Assembly: GCF_021129305.1 (NCBI RefSeq)
Contig: NZ_JAJOMB010000005.1
Location: 248,001 to 312,000 of the forward strand
DNA: 64,000 nucleotides
Source of the DNA: Kineosporia babensis
GTDB taxonomy: Bacteria; Actinomycetota; Actinomycetes; Actinomycetales; Kineosporiaceae
Reading direction: 5' to 3'
The notes under the pieces were generated by a model. It was not told where the DNA came from and did no database searches. It saw only the letters and a list, made by a program, of their open reading frames with translations. A program made the translations under genes and the position numbers. Shown piece after piece: positions 41,671 through 50,280 of this stretch; position 1 is the stretch's first letter; each line of letters opens with the position of its first letter.

Positions 41671-42872
41671 TCCGGCTGCCGCAGACCCCCCGCCCGGACG
41701 CGTACCAGCTGGTCGAGGCCGAGGGCCTGGCCTACGCCCGGGAGCGCAACGACTCCTCCGACGAGTTGCCCTACTGGTTCGAGGGGGCGGCCTACCGGTT
41801 CACCGAGCCGCAGATCGACGAGCTGGAGCGGGTCACCGACGAACTGCACGCGATGGCGATGCATGCCACCCGGGTGATGTGTCACGACCCCGCCACCCTG
41901 CAGCGCCTGCGGATTCCGGAGTACGCGTGGCCGTATCTGCGTAAGTCCGTGGAGGAGGACTGGACGCTGTACGGGCGTTTCGATCTGCTCTGGGACGGCA
42001 GTAGCGCGCCGAAGATGCTGGAGTACAACGCGGACACCCCGGCGGCCCTGGTCGAGACCGCGGTGACGCAGTGGTCCTGGCTGGAGACGGTCCAGCCCGA
42101 GCGTGATCAGTGGAACATGCTGCACGAGCGGCTGGTTCACACCTGGCGCCGGCATCTGAAGGACAACGAGTTCGTGCACCTGGTGGCCGGGGTCGCCGAG
42201 CCGCTGGAGGACTGGAACACCATTGCCTACCTGGCCGACACGGTGCGCGAGGCCGGTGGGCGGCCGATCACCCTGCCGATCGACCAGATCGGCCTGGTAC
42301 CCGGCTCGAACACCTTCGTCGGCCTGGAGAACGACCCGATCAGCCTGTGTTTCGCGATGTATCCGTGGGAATGGATGCTGGCCGAGGACTTCGGGCGGGC
42401 GGCCCTGGAAAGCGCCGTGAACTGGCTGGAACCGGTGCACAAAGTGCTCACCGGCTCCAAGGCGGTGCTGGCCACGATGTGGGAGCTGTACCCCGATCAC
42501 CCGAATCTGCTGCCCGCGTACTGGTCGCCGGACAAGCTCGGCCCGGACTACGTGATGAAGCCGGTGCACGGCTGGGAAGGCGCCGGGGTCAAGGTGATTC
42601 GCAACGGCGAGACCGCGGCCAGCGTGGCCGACCGGCACACCGAGGGGCAGCAGGCGATCTTCCAGCACTACTACGAGATCCCGCGGATCGGCGACTGCCT
42701 TCCGGTGCTCGGCACCTGGGTGATCGGCGGGCACGCAGCCGGTCTCGGTATCCGGGAGACCGACGCAGGCCGGCTGATCACCGACACCCAGGCCCGCTTC
42801 GTCCCCCATTTCATCGACGCTCCGCGCACCAGCGCCGCGCAGGTGCAGAGCTGGATCGATGAAGAGCAGTAA
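41667..42872 (+). CDS. ATP-grasp amide ligase, glutathionylspermidine-synthase-like (YgiC type)
   Basis: A 401-residue protein matching the C-terminal synthetase domain of glutathionylspermidine synthase: LEYNADTPAALVE, FCFAMYPWEWM-like LCFAMYPWEWM, NLLPAYWSP and VMKPVHGWEGAGV with the ATP-grasp Lys, ending with TWVIGGHAAGLGIRETD. It lacks the amidase domain. It should form an amide bond with ATP. The organism probably uses mycothiol, not glutathione, so the true substrate is unknown. The TTG start overlaps the lipoprotein stop, so the pair is coupled. Confidence 0.82.
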   Translation: MIRLPQTPRPDAYQLVEAEGLAYARERNDSSDELPYWFEGAAYRFTEPQIDELERVTDELHAMAMHATRVMCHDPATLQRLRIPEYAWPYLRKSVEEDWTLYGRFDLLWDGSSAPKMLEYNADTPAALVETAVTQWSWLETVQPERDQWNMLHERLVHTWRRHLKDNEFVHLVAGVAEPLEDWNTIAYLADTVREAGGRPITLPIDQIGLVPGSNTFVGLENDPISLCFAMYPWEWMLAEDFGRAALESAVNWLEPVHKVLTGSKAVLATMWELYPDHPNLLPAYWSPDKLGPDYVMKPVHGWEGAGVKVIRNGETAASVADRHTEGQQAIFQHYYEIPRIGDCLPVLGTWVIGGHAAGLGIRETDAGRLITDTQARFVPHFIDAPRTSAAQVQSWIDEEQ

Positions 42873-42944
42873 CTAGAGACGTTGTGGGCGCCGAGAGCGC
42901 AGTGGTCCGGGCGGTTTTCGGTGAAGGAAACCTCCCGGACGATC

Positions 42945-43811
42945 TCAGGCGGCGGCTCGCGCAGCCAGTAGCTGCTCGACCGAACGGGCGGCCAGCATCG
43001 CCACCTCGACCGGGTTGCGGGCGTCCAGTTCGTCGGAGAGCACCTCGACCGCAAGCGGCAGGTTCACCCCGATCTCGCTCAGCGCACCGAGGAATCCGTG
43101 CAGGTCGACCACACCGCCACCGGGCAGCAGACGGTGGTGGCGGCCTTCCTCGCGCAGGTCCTCGGCGGGTGTGGCCGAGGCGTCGCACAGCTGCACGGCC
43201 AGCACTTCGGTGGCAGACAGGGTGCGTAGTTCCTCGAGGGTGCCGCCCGAGCGGTGCCAGTGCCAGGCATCCAGCATCAGCCCAGCGTTGCCGGTGTCGG
43301 CGTGGGAGACGAGTTCGCGGGCCTGAGCCAGGTTACGCAGCGAGCTGTACGGCATGAACTCCAGCGCGACCTTCACGTCGTGGTCCGCGGCCCGGCGGCA
43401 GAGCCGGCGGAACTGCTGCTTCTGCACCTCCAGCGGCACATCAGCGAACAGGCCCACGTTGATCTGCGGCACGCCGAGCAGGTCGGCCAGGTAGAAGAGC
43501 AGATCCTCCTCCAGGCGCACGCCGCGCACGTCGGCCTCACGCCACCAGTCGGTGAGGAACTCCAGCTCCACCACCCGCAGCCCGTGCCGGGCCACGTAGT
43601 CGGCCAGCTGCTCCTCGGAGAACTCGGAACGGCGGGCGTCGAGGTAGTCGACCGCGCCCAGACCGATGCCGGTGAAGCCCGCGGCGGCCGCGGCGAGCAC
43701 TCGATCGGAGAAGCCGACGTAACGCAGAGTCATCGCCGATAAGTTCAGATCGACGGGACTGGTCCGAACGGGAGCACGGCGGGTGGACCAGGGGCCGGGA
43801 GCGTCGATCAT
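42945..43811 (-). CDS. Sugar-phosphate isomerase/epimerase-like TIM-barrel protein
   Basis: A 288-residue xylose-isomerase-like TIM barrel (AP-endonuclease family 2 fold). Metal-ligand-like segments are VALEFMPYSSL (Glu), LMLDAWHWHRSGG (Asp, His), VQLCDASATP and LAVEVLSDEL (Glu). It is probably an isomerase, epimerase or dehydratase acting on a small carbohydrate or polyol. The start may be ATG 43811 or ATG 43733 (MTLRYVGFSD), which matches the family better. It is divergent from the NRPS-like gene across about 260 bases that may hold promoters for both. Confidence 0.75.
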   Translation of the reverse strand: MIDAPGPWSTRRAPVRTSPVDLNLSAMTLRYVGFSDRVLAAAAAGFTGIGLGAVDYLDARRSEFSEEQLADYVARHGLRVVELEFLTDWWREADVRGVRLEEDLLFYLADLLGVPQINVGLFADVPLEVQKQQFRRLCRRAADHDVKVALEFMPYSSLRNLAQARELVSHADTGNAGLMLDAWHWHRSGGTLEELRTLSATEVLAVQLCDASATPAEDLREEGRHHRLLPGGGVVDLHGFLGALSEIGVNLPLAVEVLSDELDARNPVEVAMLAARSVEQLLAARAAA

Positions 43812-44069
43812 CCGTTCACTCTACGAAATCAATGGAACCGGTGAAGCCCTTCTCCGATTTCTCTCAGCCATTAGTGACTATCCTGACTACCGAAACCACC
43901 ATATCCGCGCTTAAGTCTGACATTTCCCAGGCCTCTGACCAGCACTCTTGTGAACCGGAGGGGCGCGGACCCAGGATTCCTTGGCATATTGGTTGCCGAC
44001 GGACTCAACACTCCCGGAATATCCGAAATGCAAGTTTCTGATGGGGCGGGAGCAATCGGGAGGGGATCC

Positions 44070-46715
44070 ATGACAGCGCCGACGGTGCGGACCGGACGCC
44101 GGGCTGATCCGCTGACCCATGCGGATATCGAGGCCGGGACCGTGGCACGACTACGCCATGTAGTCACCGCCCAGTCCGATGCCGTCGCTGTCTACGACGA
44201 CGAACTGAGCCTGACCTACGGCGAGTTCGCGCTGCGAGTGGCCGCCGTGCGCCGTCAGGTCTTCGCCGCAGTGCACCAAGAGGCCGACGCCCCGGCCGAG
44301 CGCCCGGTCGCGTTGCTGTACTCGCACGGCGCGGCCGCCGTAGCCGCTCTCTGGGGGATCGTCACCTCTGGCCAGCCGATCCTGGTGCTCGACCCGCGTA
44401 CTCCCCCGGCCCGCCTGCAGGCGTTCGTCGATCGCGTGGACGTGCGACTGTGCCTGACCGACCAGGCCAACGCGGCCACCGCCGCCGAGCTCGTCGAGCA
44501 GGTCCTGGTGGACGCCTCCGCCGAGAACACCGGCACCGAAGCCGATCTTGACGCGATGTGGGCCACCGCGCCGCGCCCGGGTGACGCTGCGGCCTACGCA
44601 TTCACCTCCGGCTCCACCGGCCGGCCCAAGGTCGTGGTCAACGACCACCGGATGCTGGTGCGCGACGCCTGGGCCAATGCCCGGGCCACCGACTGCTACG
44701 ACGCCGACGACGTGGTCGCCCACACCCTCCCGATGGCCTTCCACGCCGGGCTGATGGCCACCTGCGCAGGCATTCTCGTCGGCACCACGCTGGCCATGTA
44801 CGACATTCGGGCGCGCGGCATCAACAGCCTGCCCGGCTGGATCGAGCAGAATCAGGTCACCATCGTCCAGGCCAGCCCGGCCATCCTGCGCAACCTGGTC
44901 GGCATCGCCCCGGACCCGCAGCACCTGGCCCGGCTGCGCTCTATCACCATCGCCGGTGAGGCCGCCTACGGCCCGGACATCGAGGCCGCCCGCAGCCTGC
45001 TGCCGCCCGACTGCCTGCTGCGCAACCGCTACGGCTCGTCCGAGACCAGCCTGCTCACCGAGTACCAGGTGGACTGCACGCACCCGCCGCTGGAGGGGCT
45101 GCTGCCGGTCGGCCGCCCGATCCCGGACATCGAGCTCAGAATCGTTGACGCCGAAGGGGTTCCGGTTCCGCCCGGGGGTTCCGGCACGGTCACGCTGAGC
45201 GGGCGCAACCTGGCCTCCGGCTATCTGGGCGATCCAGAGGCCACCGACCGGGCCTTCACCCCCGACCCCGACGGGCTCACCCGCACCTATCGCAGCAGCG
45301 ATGTCGGCACGGTGGACGAGACCGGTGCGCTGCGGCTGCTCGGCCGTCGGGACCACAGCGTCAAGATCCGCGGCTATCTGGTGGAGCCGGGCGAGGTCGA
45401 CGCCGCCCTGTCGGCGCTGGACGAGGTACGCGAATCGCTGACGATCGGGGCTGAGAAGAGCGGCGAGAGCGGGGGTAAGCGGCTGGTCTCGTACATCGTC
45501 TCCACCGCGGACCGGCCCAGCGCGGCCGCGATGCGCCAGCACCTGGCCGGGGTCCTGCCCTCGTACATGGTCCCCGAGAGCATCGTGTTCATCGAGGCCC
45601 TGCCCCGCACCGACCGCGGAAAGCTCGACCGGAACGCGCTTCCCGAGCCGCCCGAGGTGACTGCCGGGGGTAGTACCGAGCAGCTCAGCGAGTGGGAAGA
45701 GGTGGTCCGGGCGCTGTGGTGCAGCGTGCTGGCGCTGCCCGACATCAGCCTGGACGACGACTTCTTCGAGCTCGGTGGGGATTCGCTGGCCGCCGAGAGC
45801 CTGATGAGCCGGATGGCCTCCGAGCTCGGGGTGGCCGCCACTGAGGCGCAGACCACCGTGCTGGTGCAGGCGCCCACGCTGCGGGAGTTCGCCGAGCGGG
45901 TCACCCGCAAGGTCAGCGCAGCCAACCAGACCCTGGTCCCGTTGCGCGGCAGCGGTTCCCGTCCCCCGCTGTTCCTGCTCACCGGCGGTGGCGGGCTCGG
46001 CGTGACGCTGGTTCCGCTGGTCCGGCACCTGCCGGAAGACCTACCGGTCTACGCGCTGCAGGCCTACGGGCTGGAGGCGCGGGGCGTTCCGGACTGGAGC
46101 GTGGAGGCCTCGGCCCGCCGGCACATCAAGACGCTGCGCTCGATCCAGCCGGTCGGGCCGTACTTCATCGGTGGGCACTCGTTCGGTGGGGTGCTGGCCC
46201 TGGAAGTGGCCCAGCAGTTGCGTGAGGCCGGGCAGCAGGTCGAGCTCCTCGTGGTGATCGACTCGTTCCCGCCGGACCGCAAATCCCATGCACCGCTGGA
46301 GGGTTCGACGGTGCAGAAGCTGCGGACCGCGCTGGGGGTGGCCACCACCGGCCTGCGCGGCACGCCGGGCGACGACCAGTACTGGCGGTTCTGGCGGCAG
46401 AGCAACTACCTGCACCAGCGCTACCGGGCCAAGCCCTACGACGGCGAGACGCTGATCATCGTGGCCGCCGACAGCGAGGAGAAGCACGAGCGCCGGGCCT
46501 GGGCGCCGTACCTGACCGGCACCTGGCGGCTCACCCACGTGCCCGGCGACCACATGTCGATCCTGCGGGACCCGTTCGCCGGCAAGACTTCCGAGGTGAT
46601 CTGGGAGCAGCTGGAGCCGGCCCAGCAGCGGGACCCGGCCGAGGCCCGCCCGCGCCGGGAGCAGGCCCGGCCCAGGCTGGTGCGTAGGAGCAAGGCCTGG
46701 CCCGACCAGTTCTAG
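44070..46715 (+). CDS. NRPS-like A-T-TE tridomain enzyme with non-amino-acid A domain
   Basis: An 881-residue protein with three domains. Adenylation (about 1-535) has YAFTSGSTGRPKVVV (A3), RYGSSETSLL (A5), YRSSDVG (A7), LGRRDHSVKIRGYLVEPGE (A8) and RTDRGKLDRN (A10). The carrier domain has Ser572 in DDFFELGGDSLAAESLM. The thioesterase has Ser704 in GGHSFGG and His828 in PGDHMS. There is no condensation domain. Where amino-acid-activating domains keep Asp (FDxS), this one has FHAG (His225), so a carboxylate without an alpha-amine is the likelier substrate. GGGAGGGG precedes ATG 44070. Domain order resembles quinone/furanone synthetases that join two aryl-pyruvates. Confidence 0.85.
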   Translation: MTAPTVRTGRRADPLTHADIEAGTVARLRHVVTAQSDAVAVYDDELSLTYGEFALRVAAVRRQVFAAVHQEADAPAERPVALLYSHGAAAVAALWGIVTSGQPILVLDPRTPPARLQAFVDRVDVRLCLTDQANAATAAELVEQVLVDASAENTGTEADLDAMWATAPRPGDAAAYAFTSGSTGRPKVVVNDHRMLVRDAWANARATDCYDADDVVAHTLPMAFHAGLMATCAGILVGTTLAMYDIRARGINSLPGWIEQNQVTIVQASPAILRNLVGIAPDPQHLARLRSITIAGEAAYGPDIEAARSLLPPDCLLRNRYGSSETSLLTEYQVDCTHPPLEGLLPVGRPIPDIELRIVDAEGVPVPPGGSGTVTLSGRNLASGYLGDPEATDRAFTPDPDGLTRTYRSSDVGTVDETGALRLLGRRDHSVKIRGYLVEPGEVDAALSALDEVRESLTIGAEKSGESGGKRLVSYIVSTADRPSAAAMRQHLAGVLPSYMVPESIVFIEALPRTDRGKLDRNALPEPPEVTAGGSTEQLSEWEEVVRALWCSVLALPDISLDDDFFELGGDSLAAESLMSRMASELGVAATEAQTTVLVQAPTLREFAERVTRKVSAANQTLVPLRGSGSRPPLFLLTGGGGLGVTLVPLVRHLPEDLPVYALQAYGLEARGVPDWSVEASARRHIKTLRSIQPVGPYFIGGHSFGGVLALEVAQQLREAGQQVELLVVIDSFPPDRKSHAPLEGSTVQKLRTALGVATTGLRGTPGDDQYWRFWRQSNYLHQRYRAKPYDGETLIIVAADSEEKHERRAWAPYLTGTWRLTHVPGDHMSILRDPFAGKTSEVIWEQLEPAQQRDPAEARPRREQARPRLVRRSKAWPDQF

Positions 46716-46718
46716 GGC

Positions 46719-48014
46719 CTAGCGGCGGGACTGGCCGAAGCTGGTGAGACTGGTGGTCTCACCGGGTTCGGCCACCCGTGGTGAGAGCCCGCCGAGCAGT
46801 TCGTCGTACGAGGTCTTCAGCGTCTTGGGCATCCGCCAGCCCCAGACCCCGTACGGCTTCCAGACCGCCTCGACCAGCAGGATCCGGCCCTCGACGGGGA
46901 TGAAGGTGGCGCGGACCCGGGCGTCGTTGGTGATCTGGGTGCACTCCCGGCCGGAGGGGCGCGAGCTGGAACGGTAGACGCTGGTGTTGTTCAGGTCCTG
47001 GCTCTTCCAGCCGCAGAACAGGGGCAGCCGGGCGTAGCGGCTCTGCGGTTCGGCCATCGACGAACGCCGGTAGTCCATCTGGGTGGCAGTGCGGCCGTCT
47101 ATCTCGACCGTGCGTACCCCGCTCACGAAGACGTCTGGGTGGCTACGGAGCCAGCCTGCCGGGTCGAGCGGCATCGGGGCACGTTCGCCGCTGGGTAGGA
47201 CCACTTCTTCGGGCACGGTGGCCAGAACCCAGCCCCCGCTGGAGAACTTCACCCCTACGTAGCTTTCGTCGGCCGTGGCCACTGCGCCCTCCGGGAGGTT
47301 CAGAGCTACGGGGGCGGCCAGGTGTGAACCTAGGACGACGGTCTCGCCTTCGGGCTCTTCCGGCTCGTCGGACAGGATCGCGGGAATGGACAGACCGGCC
47401 ACCACGGCCGCGAGTACCGCCGCCGCGACCATGAACACCTTGCGCCGGAGGGGGTCTGGGGGTGCGGCTTTACCCCCTTCGTCGATCCATCCGTCGGGCT
47501 GATCGAGGTCGGTGGCCCAGTTGGAGGGGTTGCCCTGGGGTAGGTCGTCGGTCGGGAGCGGAGCGGACGGGCGGGTGCCCAGGTCGTACTCCCAGACCCC
47601 TCCCTGACCGTCGATCGCCTCCACGGCCGGGGCTGAGCCTCCGCCATGCTGAGCGGCCAGAATGGGGGACGTCGAGGGCGGCGCGCCGAGCACACGTCCA
47701 GTTCCCGAGGCCACCAGTTGGGGAGCGTCCGCGCTGGGCACCTCGATGACAGGAGCCTGGTCGTCAGTCGCAGAGCCGGACGCCCCCGGCGCGGCCCAGT
47801 CGGATGACTCCCAACCGGCCGCACCTGGCTCGTTCGCCTCGGGCGGCGGCTCGGACTGGGGCTGGGACGGCGGCTTGGACGGCGGTGCAGCGACTCGGCC
47901 ATCCCGGCTCGCACCGGTGGAGATGATCACTGGTTCTTGTCCCGGAGGGCCCCAGAGCGCAGCCAGTTCTTCCGGTGACATGTCTCCTGAAGCCCGCGAC
48001 ATCGCGTCCGCCAT
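46719..48014 (-). CDS. Single-pass membrane protein with long Pro-rich cytoplasmic tail
   Basis: A 431-residue protein of unknown family. Residues about 1-205 are Pro/Ser/Glu-rich and disordered, beginning with ELAALWGPPGQEP. A membrane helix (VFMVAAAVLAAVVAGLSIPAIL) follows a basic RRK stretch. The extracellular part has conserved-looking segments (GVKFSSGGWVLATVPEEVVL, LPLFCGWKSQDLNN, PSGRECTQIT) with two Cys. ATG 48014 has an excellent AAGGAG site. It converges on the NRPS-like gene with a 3-base gap. Role unknown. Confidence 0.65.
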   Translation of the reverse strand: MADAMSRASGDMSPEELAALWGPPGQEPVIISTGASRDGRVAAPPSKPPSQPQSEPPPEANEPGAAGWESSDWAAPGASGSATDDQAPVIEVPSADAPQLVASGTGRVLGAPPSTSPILAAQHGGGSAPAVEAIDGQGGVWEYDLGTRPSAPLPTDDLPQGNPSNWATDLDQPDGWIDEGGKAAPPDPLRRKVFMVAAAVLAAVVAGLSIPAILSDEPEEPEGETVVLGSHLAAPVALNLPEGAVATADESYVGVKFSSGGWVLATVPEEVVLPSGERAPMPLDPAGWLRSHPDVFVSGVRTVEIDGRTATQMDYRRSSMAEPQSRYARLPLFCGWKSQDLNNTSVYRSSSRPSGRECTQITNDARVRATFIPVEGRILLVEAVWKPYGVWGWRMPKTLKTSYDELLGGLSPRVAEPGETTSLTSFGQSRR

Positions 48015-48305
48015 TGCCGACTCCTTGTTCAAACCCGCACCTGCCCGGAATATTGTCACATCCCGATAACGATTCGGCCTGTCGGGTGACAACGGAGGGT
48101 CTGATCAGGAGGTTCCCAAGATCGTCAGGTGAGTCGACGAGCGTCGGCGCGCACCCCGTCCCCAGTTTTGAAGCTCTTGAACCGGATCTCAGACGCCCTC
48201 GGCCCGGGGGCGACGGGCTGTCCGCCGCCCCCGAACCCAGCGCCGCCAGCACGATCCCCTCGGCCACTCCGGCGTAGGTACCGGCCACGCGTAGCTCAGG
48301 TCAGT

Positions 48306-48998
48306 TCAGGCCGCGCCCAGGAAGGACGATTCGCTGGACCCCGGAGTCCCGCCGTCCTCGTCGTTCTGATCGCTGCCCTGTTCATCCGTCGCCCCAGGGC
48401 CGCCTCGGTGGAAGAAGCGCGGCCCGTCGCCCCCCTTACCTGGCAGCTTGGGCAGGCCGTTCTCGACGACATCCGTGATCCGCTCCTCAAGGTGAGACTT
48501 CACCTCGTTCGCGTTCTCCTGGGAGATGCGCCCCTCGTCCACTGCTTCGTCGACCTTCTCCGAAGCGGCCGCGACCAGAGCGTCGACCACCGCGCCGACG
48601 TCCTTACCCTGCTCCTCGGCGAGCTCCTTCACCGACTTGCCGTCGGCCAGGCCGCTCTCCACCTCCGCACGAGAAAGCCCGAGCACCTCCGCGACCTCGT
48701 CCAGCGCTACCCCGAACGGTCCCCCGGCCCGCGGATTCACGTGCGGGCCCCTGAGATCGGCGTCGGACAGCTCCTCCGCCACCTTGTCCGACTGTTCCTG
48801 GGTGAGCGTGCCGTCCTCGACCAGATTCTTCAGCGCCTCGCTGATCCGGTCCTCCCGGTCGCCGCCCCTGGGCTCGGTACTCGCTGCCGGCGGACTGCCG
48901 GGCGTGTCATCGGCGAAGGCGGGGTAGGCCACAAAGCCCGCCGCCCCCAAGGCGATGGCCCCCGAGGCCACCGCCACAGTCAGACGTCTGGTGCGCAT
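48306..48998 (-). CDS. Secreted helical protein, unknown
   Basis: A 230-residue exported protein: signal peptide LTVAVASGAIALGAAGFVAY with cleavage after AFA, then an acidic, helical body. Two copies of a short helix-cap motif, EDGTLTQEQSDKV and DEGRISQENANEV, recur about 100 residues apart; many secreted actinomycete proteins have such repeats without known function. The C-terminal tail is Gly/Ser/Asp-rich. ATG 48998 has GAGGGGAA upstream. The neighbouring tRNA-Asn is on the other strand. Confidence 0.7.
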   Translation of the reverse strand: MRTRRLTVAVASGAIALGAAGFVAYPAFADDTPGSPPAASTEPRGGDREDRISEALKNLVEDGTLTQEQSDKVAEELSDADLRGPHVNPRAGGPFGVALDEVAEVLGLSRAEVESGLADGKSVKELAEEQGKDVGAVVDALVAAASEKVDEAVDEGRISQENANEVKSHLEERITDVVENGLPKLPGKGGDGPRFFHRGGPGATDEQGSDQNDEDGGTPGSSESSFLGAA

Positions 48999-49274
48999 GT
49001 CTGTTTTCCCCTCGTTACGGACCGTCCACGCTGATTCCCCGGACCTGAACCGGGTGGGGACCGTCCTCCACCATCGAAGCTCGACCTGCCACCTGTGGCC
49101 CGGCTTGGCCGCCCCTGGCAGTTCCCTGTGAAGCTGTGAGCACGCTGTGCTACCCCTGTGATCCAGCTCCCAGAGCCCGGACGCCACGCCCTGTACGGGT
49201 TGGTCAAGAGCACCGTCGGATCTTTGGTAGAGTTCTTCTCGCCGGAGGGAACTGCGGCAAACACAACAGAACAA

Positions 49275-49347
49275 TCCCCCGTAGCTCAATTGGCAGAGCA
49301 TTCGACTGTTAATCGAAGGGTTACTGGTTCAAGTCCAGTCGGGGGAG
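49275..49347 (+). tRNA. tRNA-Asn (GTT)
   Basis: Cloverleaf with acceptor TCCCCCG/CGGGGGA, D-arm GCTC/GAGC, anticodon stem TTCGA/TCGAA, loop CTGTTAA with anticodon GTT at 49308-49310, and T-loop TTCAAGT. Discriminator G; no encoded CCA. A strong terminator follows about 30 bases downstream. Confidence 0.97.
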
Positions 49348-49377
49348 CCTGAGTCGCAGATCAGCGGCTAACCTCTC

Positions 49378-49405
49378 AAGGCCTCGCCAACGGCGAGGCC
49401 TTTTT
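49378..49405 (+). terminator. Rho-independent terminator after tRNA-Asn
   Basis: AAGGCCTCGCC pairs exactly with GGCGAGGCCTT around an AAC loop, and the stem runs into a TTTTT tract. One of the clearest intrinsic terminators in the window. Confidence 0.93.
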
Positions 49406-49440
49406 GAGTTCCCCAAGCGCGCCGGCCGGAGCGAGTTGGT

Positions 49441-50280
49441 ATGCCTTCCACGAATCCGTACATGCTCGTCAGCACCGCCACACTGCGCGGCGACGGGCTC
49501 AGGAACCAGGACTCGGTCGTCGTAACCGATCGAGCAGCCGCAGTTCTCGACGGCGCATCAGCCTGGTACCCACAAGCACCCGGTCGGGACGGCGGCTGGT
49601 ACGCCGAGAACCTGGGTGCCCGGCTGATGAACTCGCTGGACGAGGAACGGCCCCTGGCCGACATCGTTCACGATGCGATCGAGGACATGTGCCGCACGTT
49701 CGGTCTCGAGCCTGGTCAGTCACCGGAGAGCACCGTCACCATCGCTCGCTGGGATGCCCAGCACGTCGAGGTTTACGTACTGTGCGACAGCCCCGCGGTG
49801 ATCTTCAGCCCCGAAGCCGATCCGGTCATCCTGCTCGATGAACGTCTGCAGTGCGCGGCGGTCCAGGCTCGAACCATCTACCGCGACTACCTCCGCGCCG
49901 GCCACGGGTACGGTCCCGAACTCAAGCCGATGCTCGCCCGGCTTCAGGAGGACGAGCGCCGGGAGCGGAACCGGGAAGGGGGCCATTGGGTTGCCGGGGC
50001 CGTACCGGCGGCAGCCCATCACGCCCTGACCGCCGAGTACCCCCTGGACCAGGTTGCCGCCGTCCTCCTGCTGTCAGATGGAGCATCGGCCGGAGTGGAC
50101 GAGTACGGGTCGCCCGCCGACTGGGCCACAGCACGGCAGTCGGCGATCACCAGCCCGGCGCAGTTCATCGCGGACGTCCATCGAGTCGAGGACAGCGACC
50201 CCAACGGTCAGCGCTGGCCCCGGGCCAAGTGTCACGACGACAAGACCATCGCGGTGATCCAGCCGCTCACCGCGCATTGA
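49441..50280 (+). CDS. PP2C-like protein phosphatase
   Basis: A 279-residue PPM/PP2C-fold protein: metal-binding Asp residues in RNQDSVVVTD, VLDGASAW, LLLSDGASAG and CHDDKTIAVI are in the family order. The usual DGMGG is reduced to DGAS, as in a distinct actinomycete branch. It has no membrane helix and is likely a cytoplasmic Ser/Thr phosphatase, with no linked kinase in the window. It begins just downstream of the tRNA-Asn terminator and overlaps the convergent cyclase by 14 bases. Confidence 0.8.
   Translation: MPSTNPYMLVSTATLRGDGLRNQDSVVVTDRAAAVLDGASAWYPQAPGRDGGWYAENLGARLMNSLDEERPLADIVHDAIEDMCRTFGLEPGQSPESTVTIARWDAQHVEVYVLCDSPAVIFSPEADPVILLDERLQCAAVQARTIYRDYLRAGHGYGPELKPMLARLQEDERRERNREGGHWVAGAVPAAAHHALTAEYPLDQVAAVLLLSDGASAGVDEYGSPADWATARQSAITSPAQFIADVHRVEDSDPNGQRWPRAKCHDDKTIAVIQPLTAH

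Noticed and set aside
49275-49405. tRNA-Asn as an integration site of a genomic island
   Set aside because: No second copy of the tRNA 3' end, no integrase and no phage genes were seen in the window; flanking genes look chromosomal.
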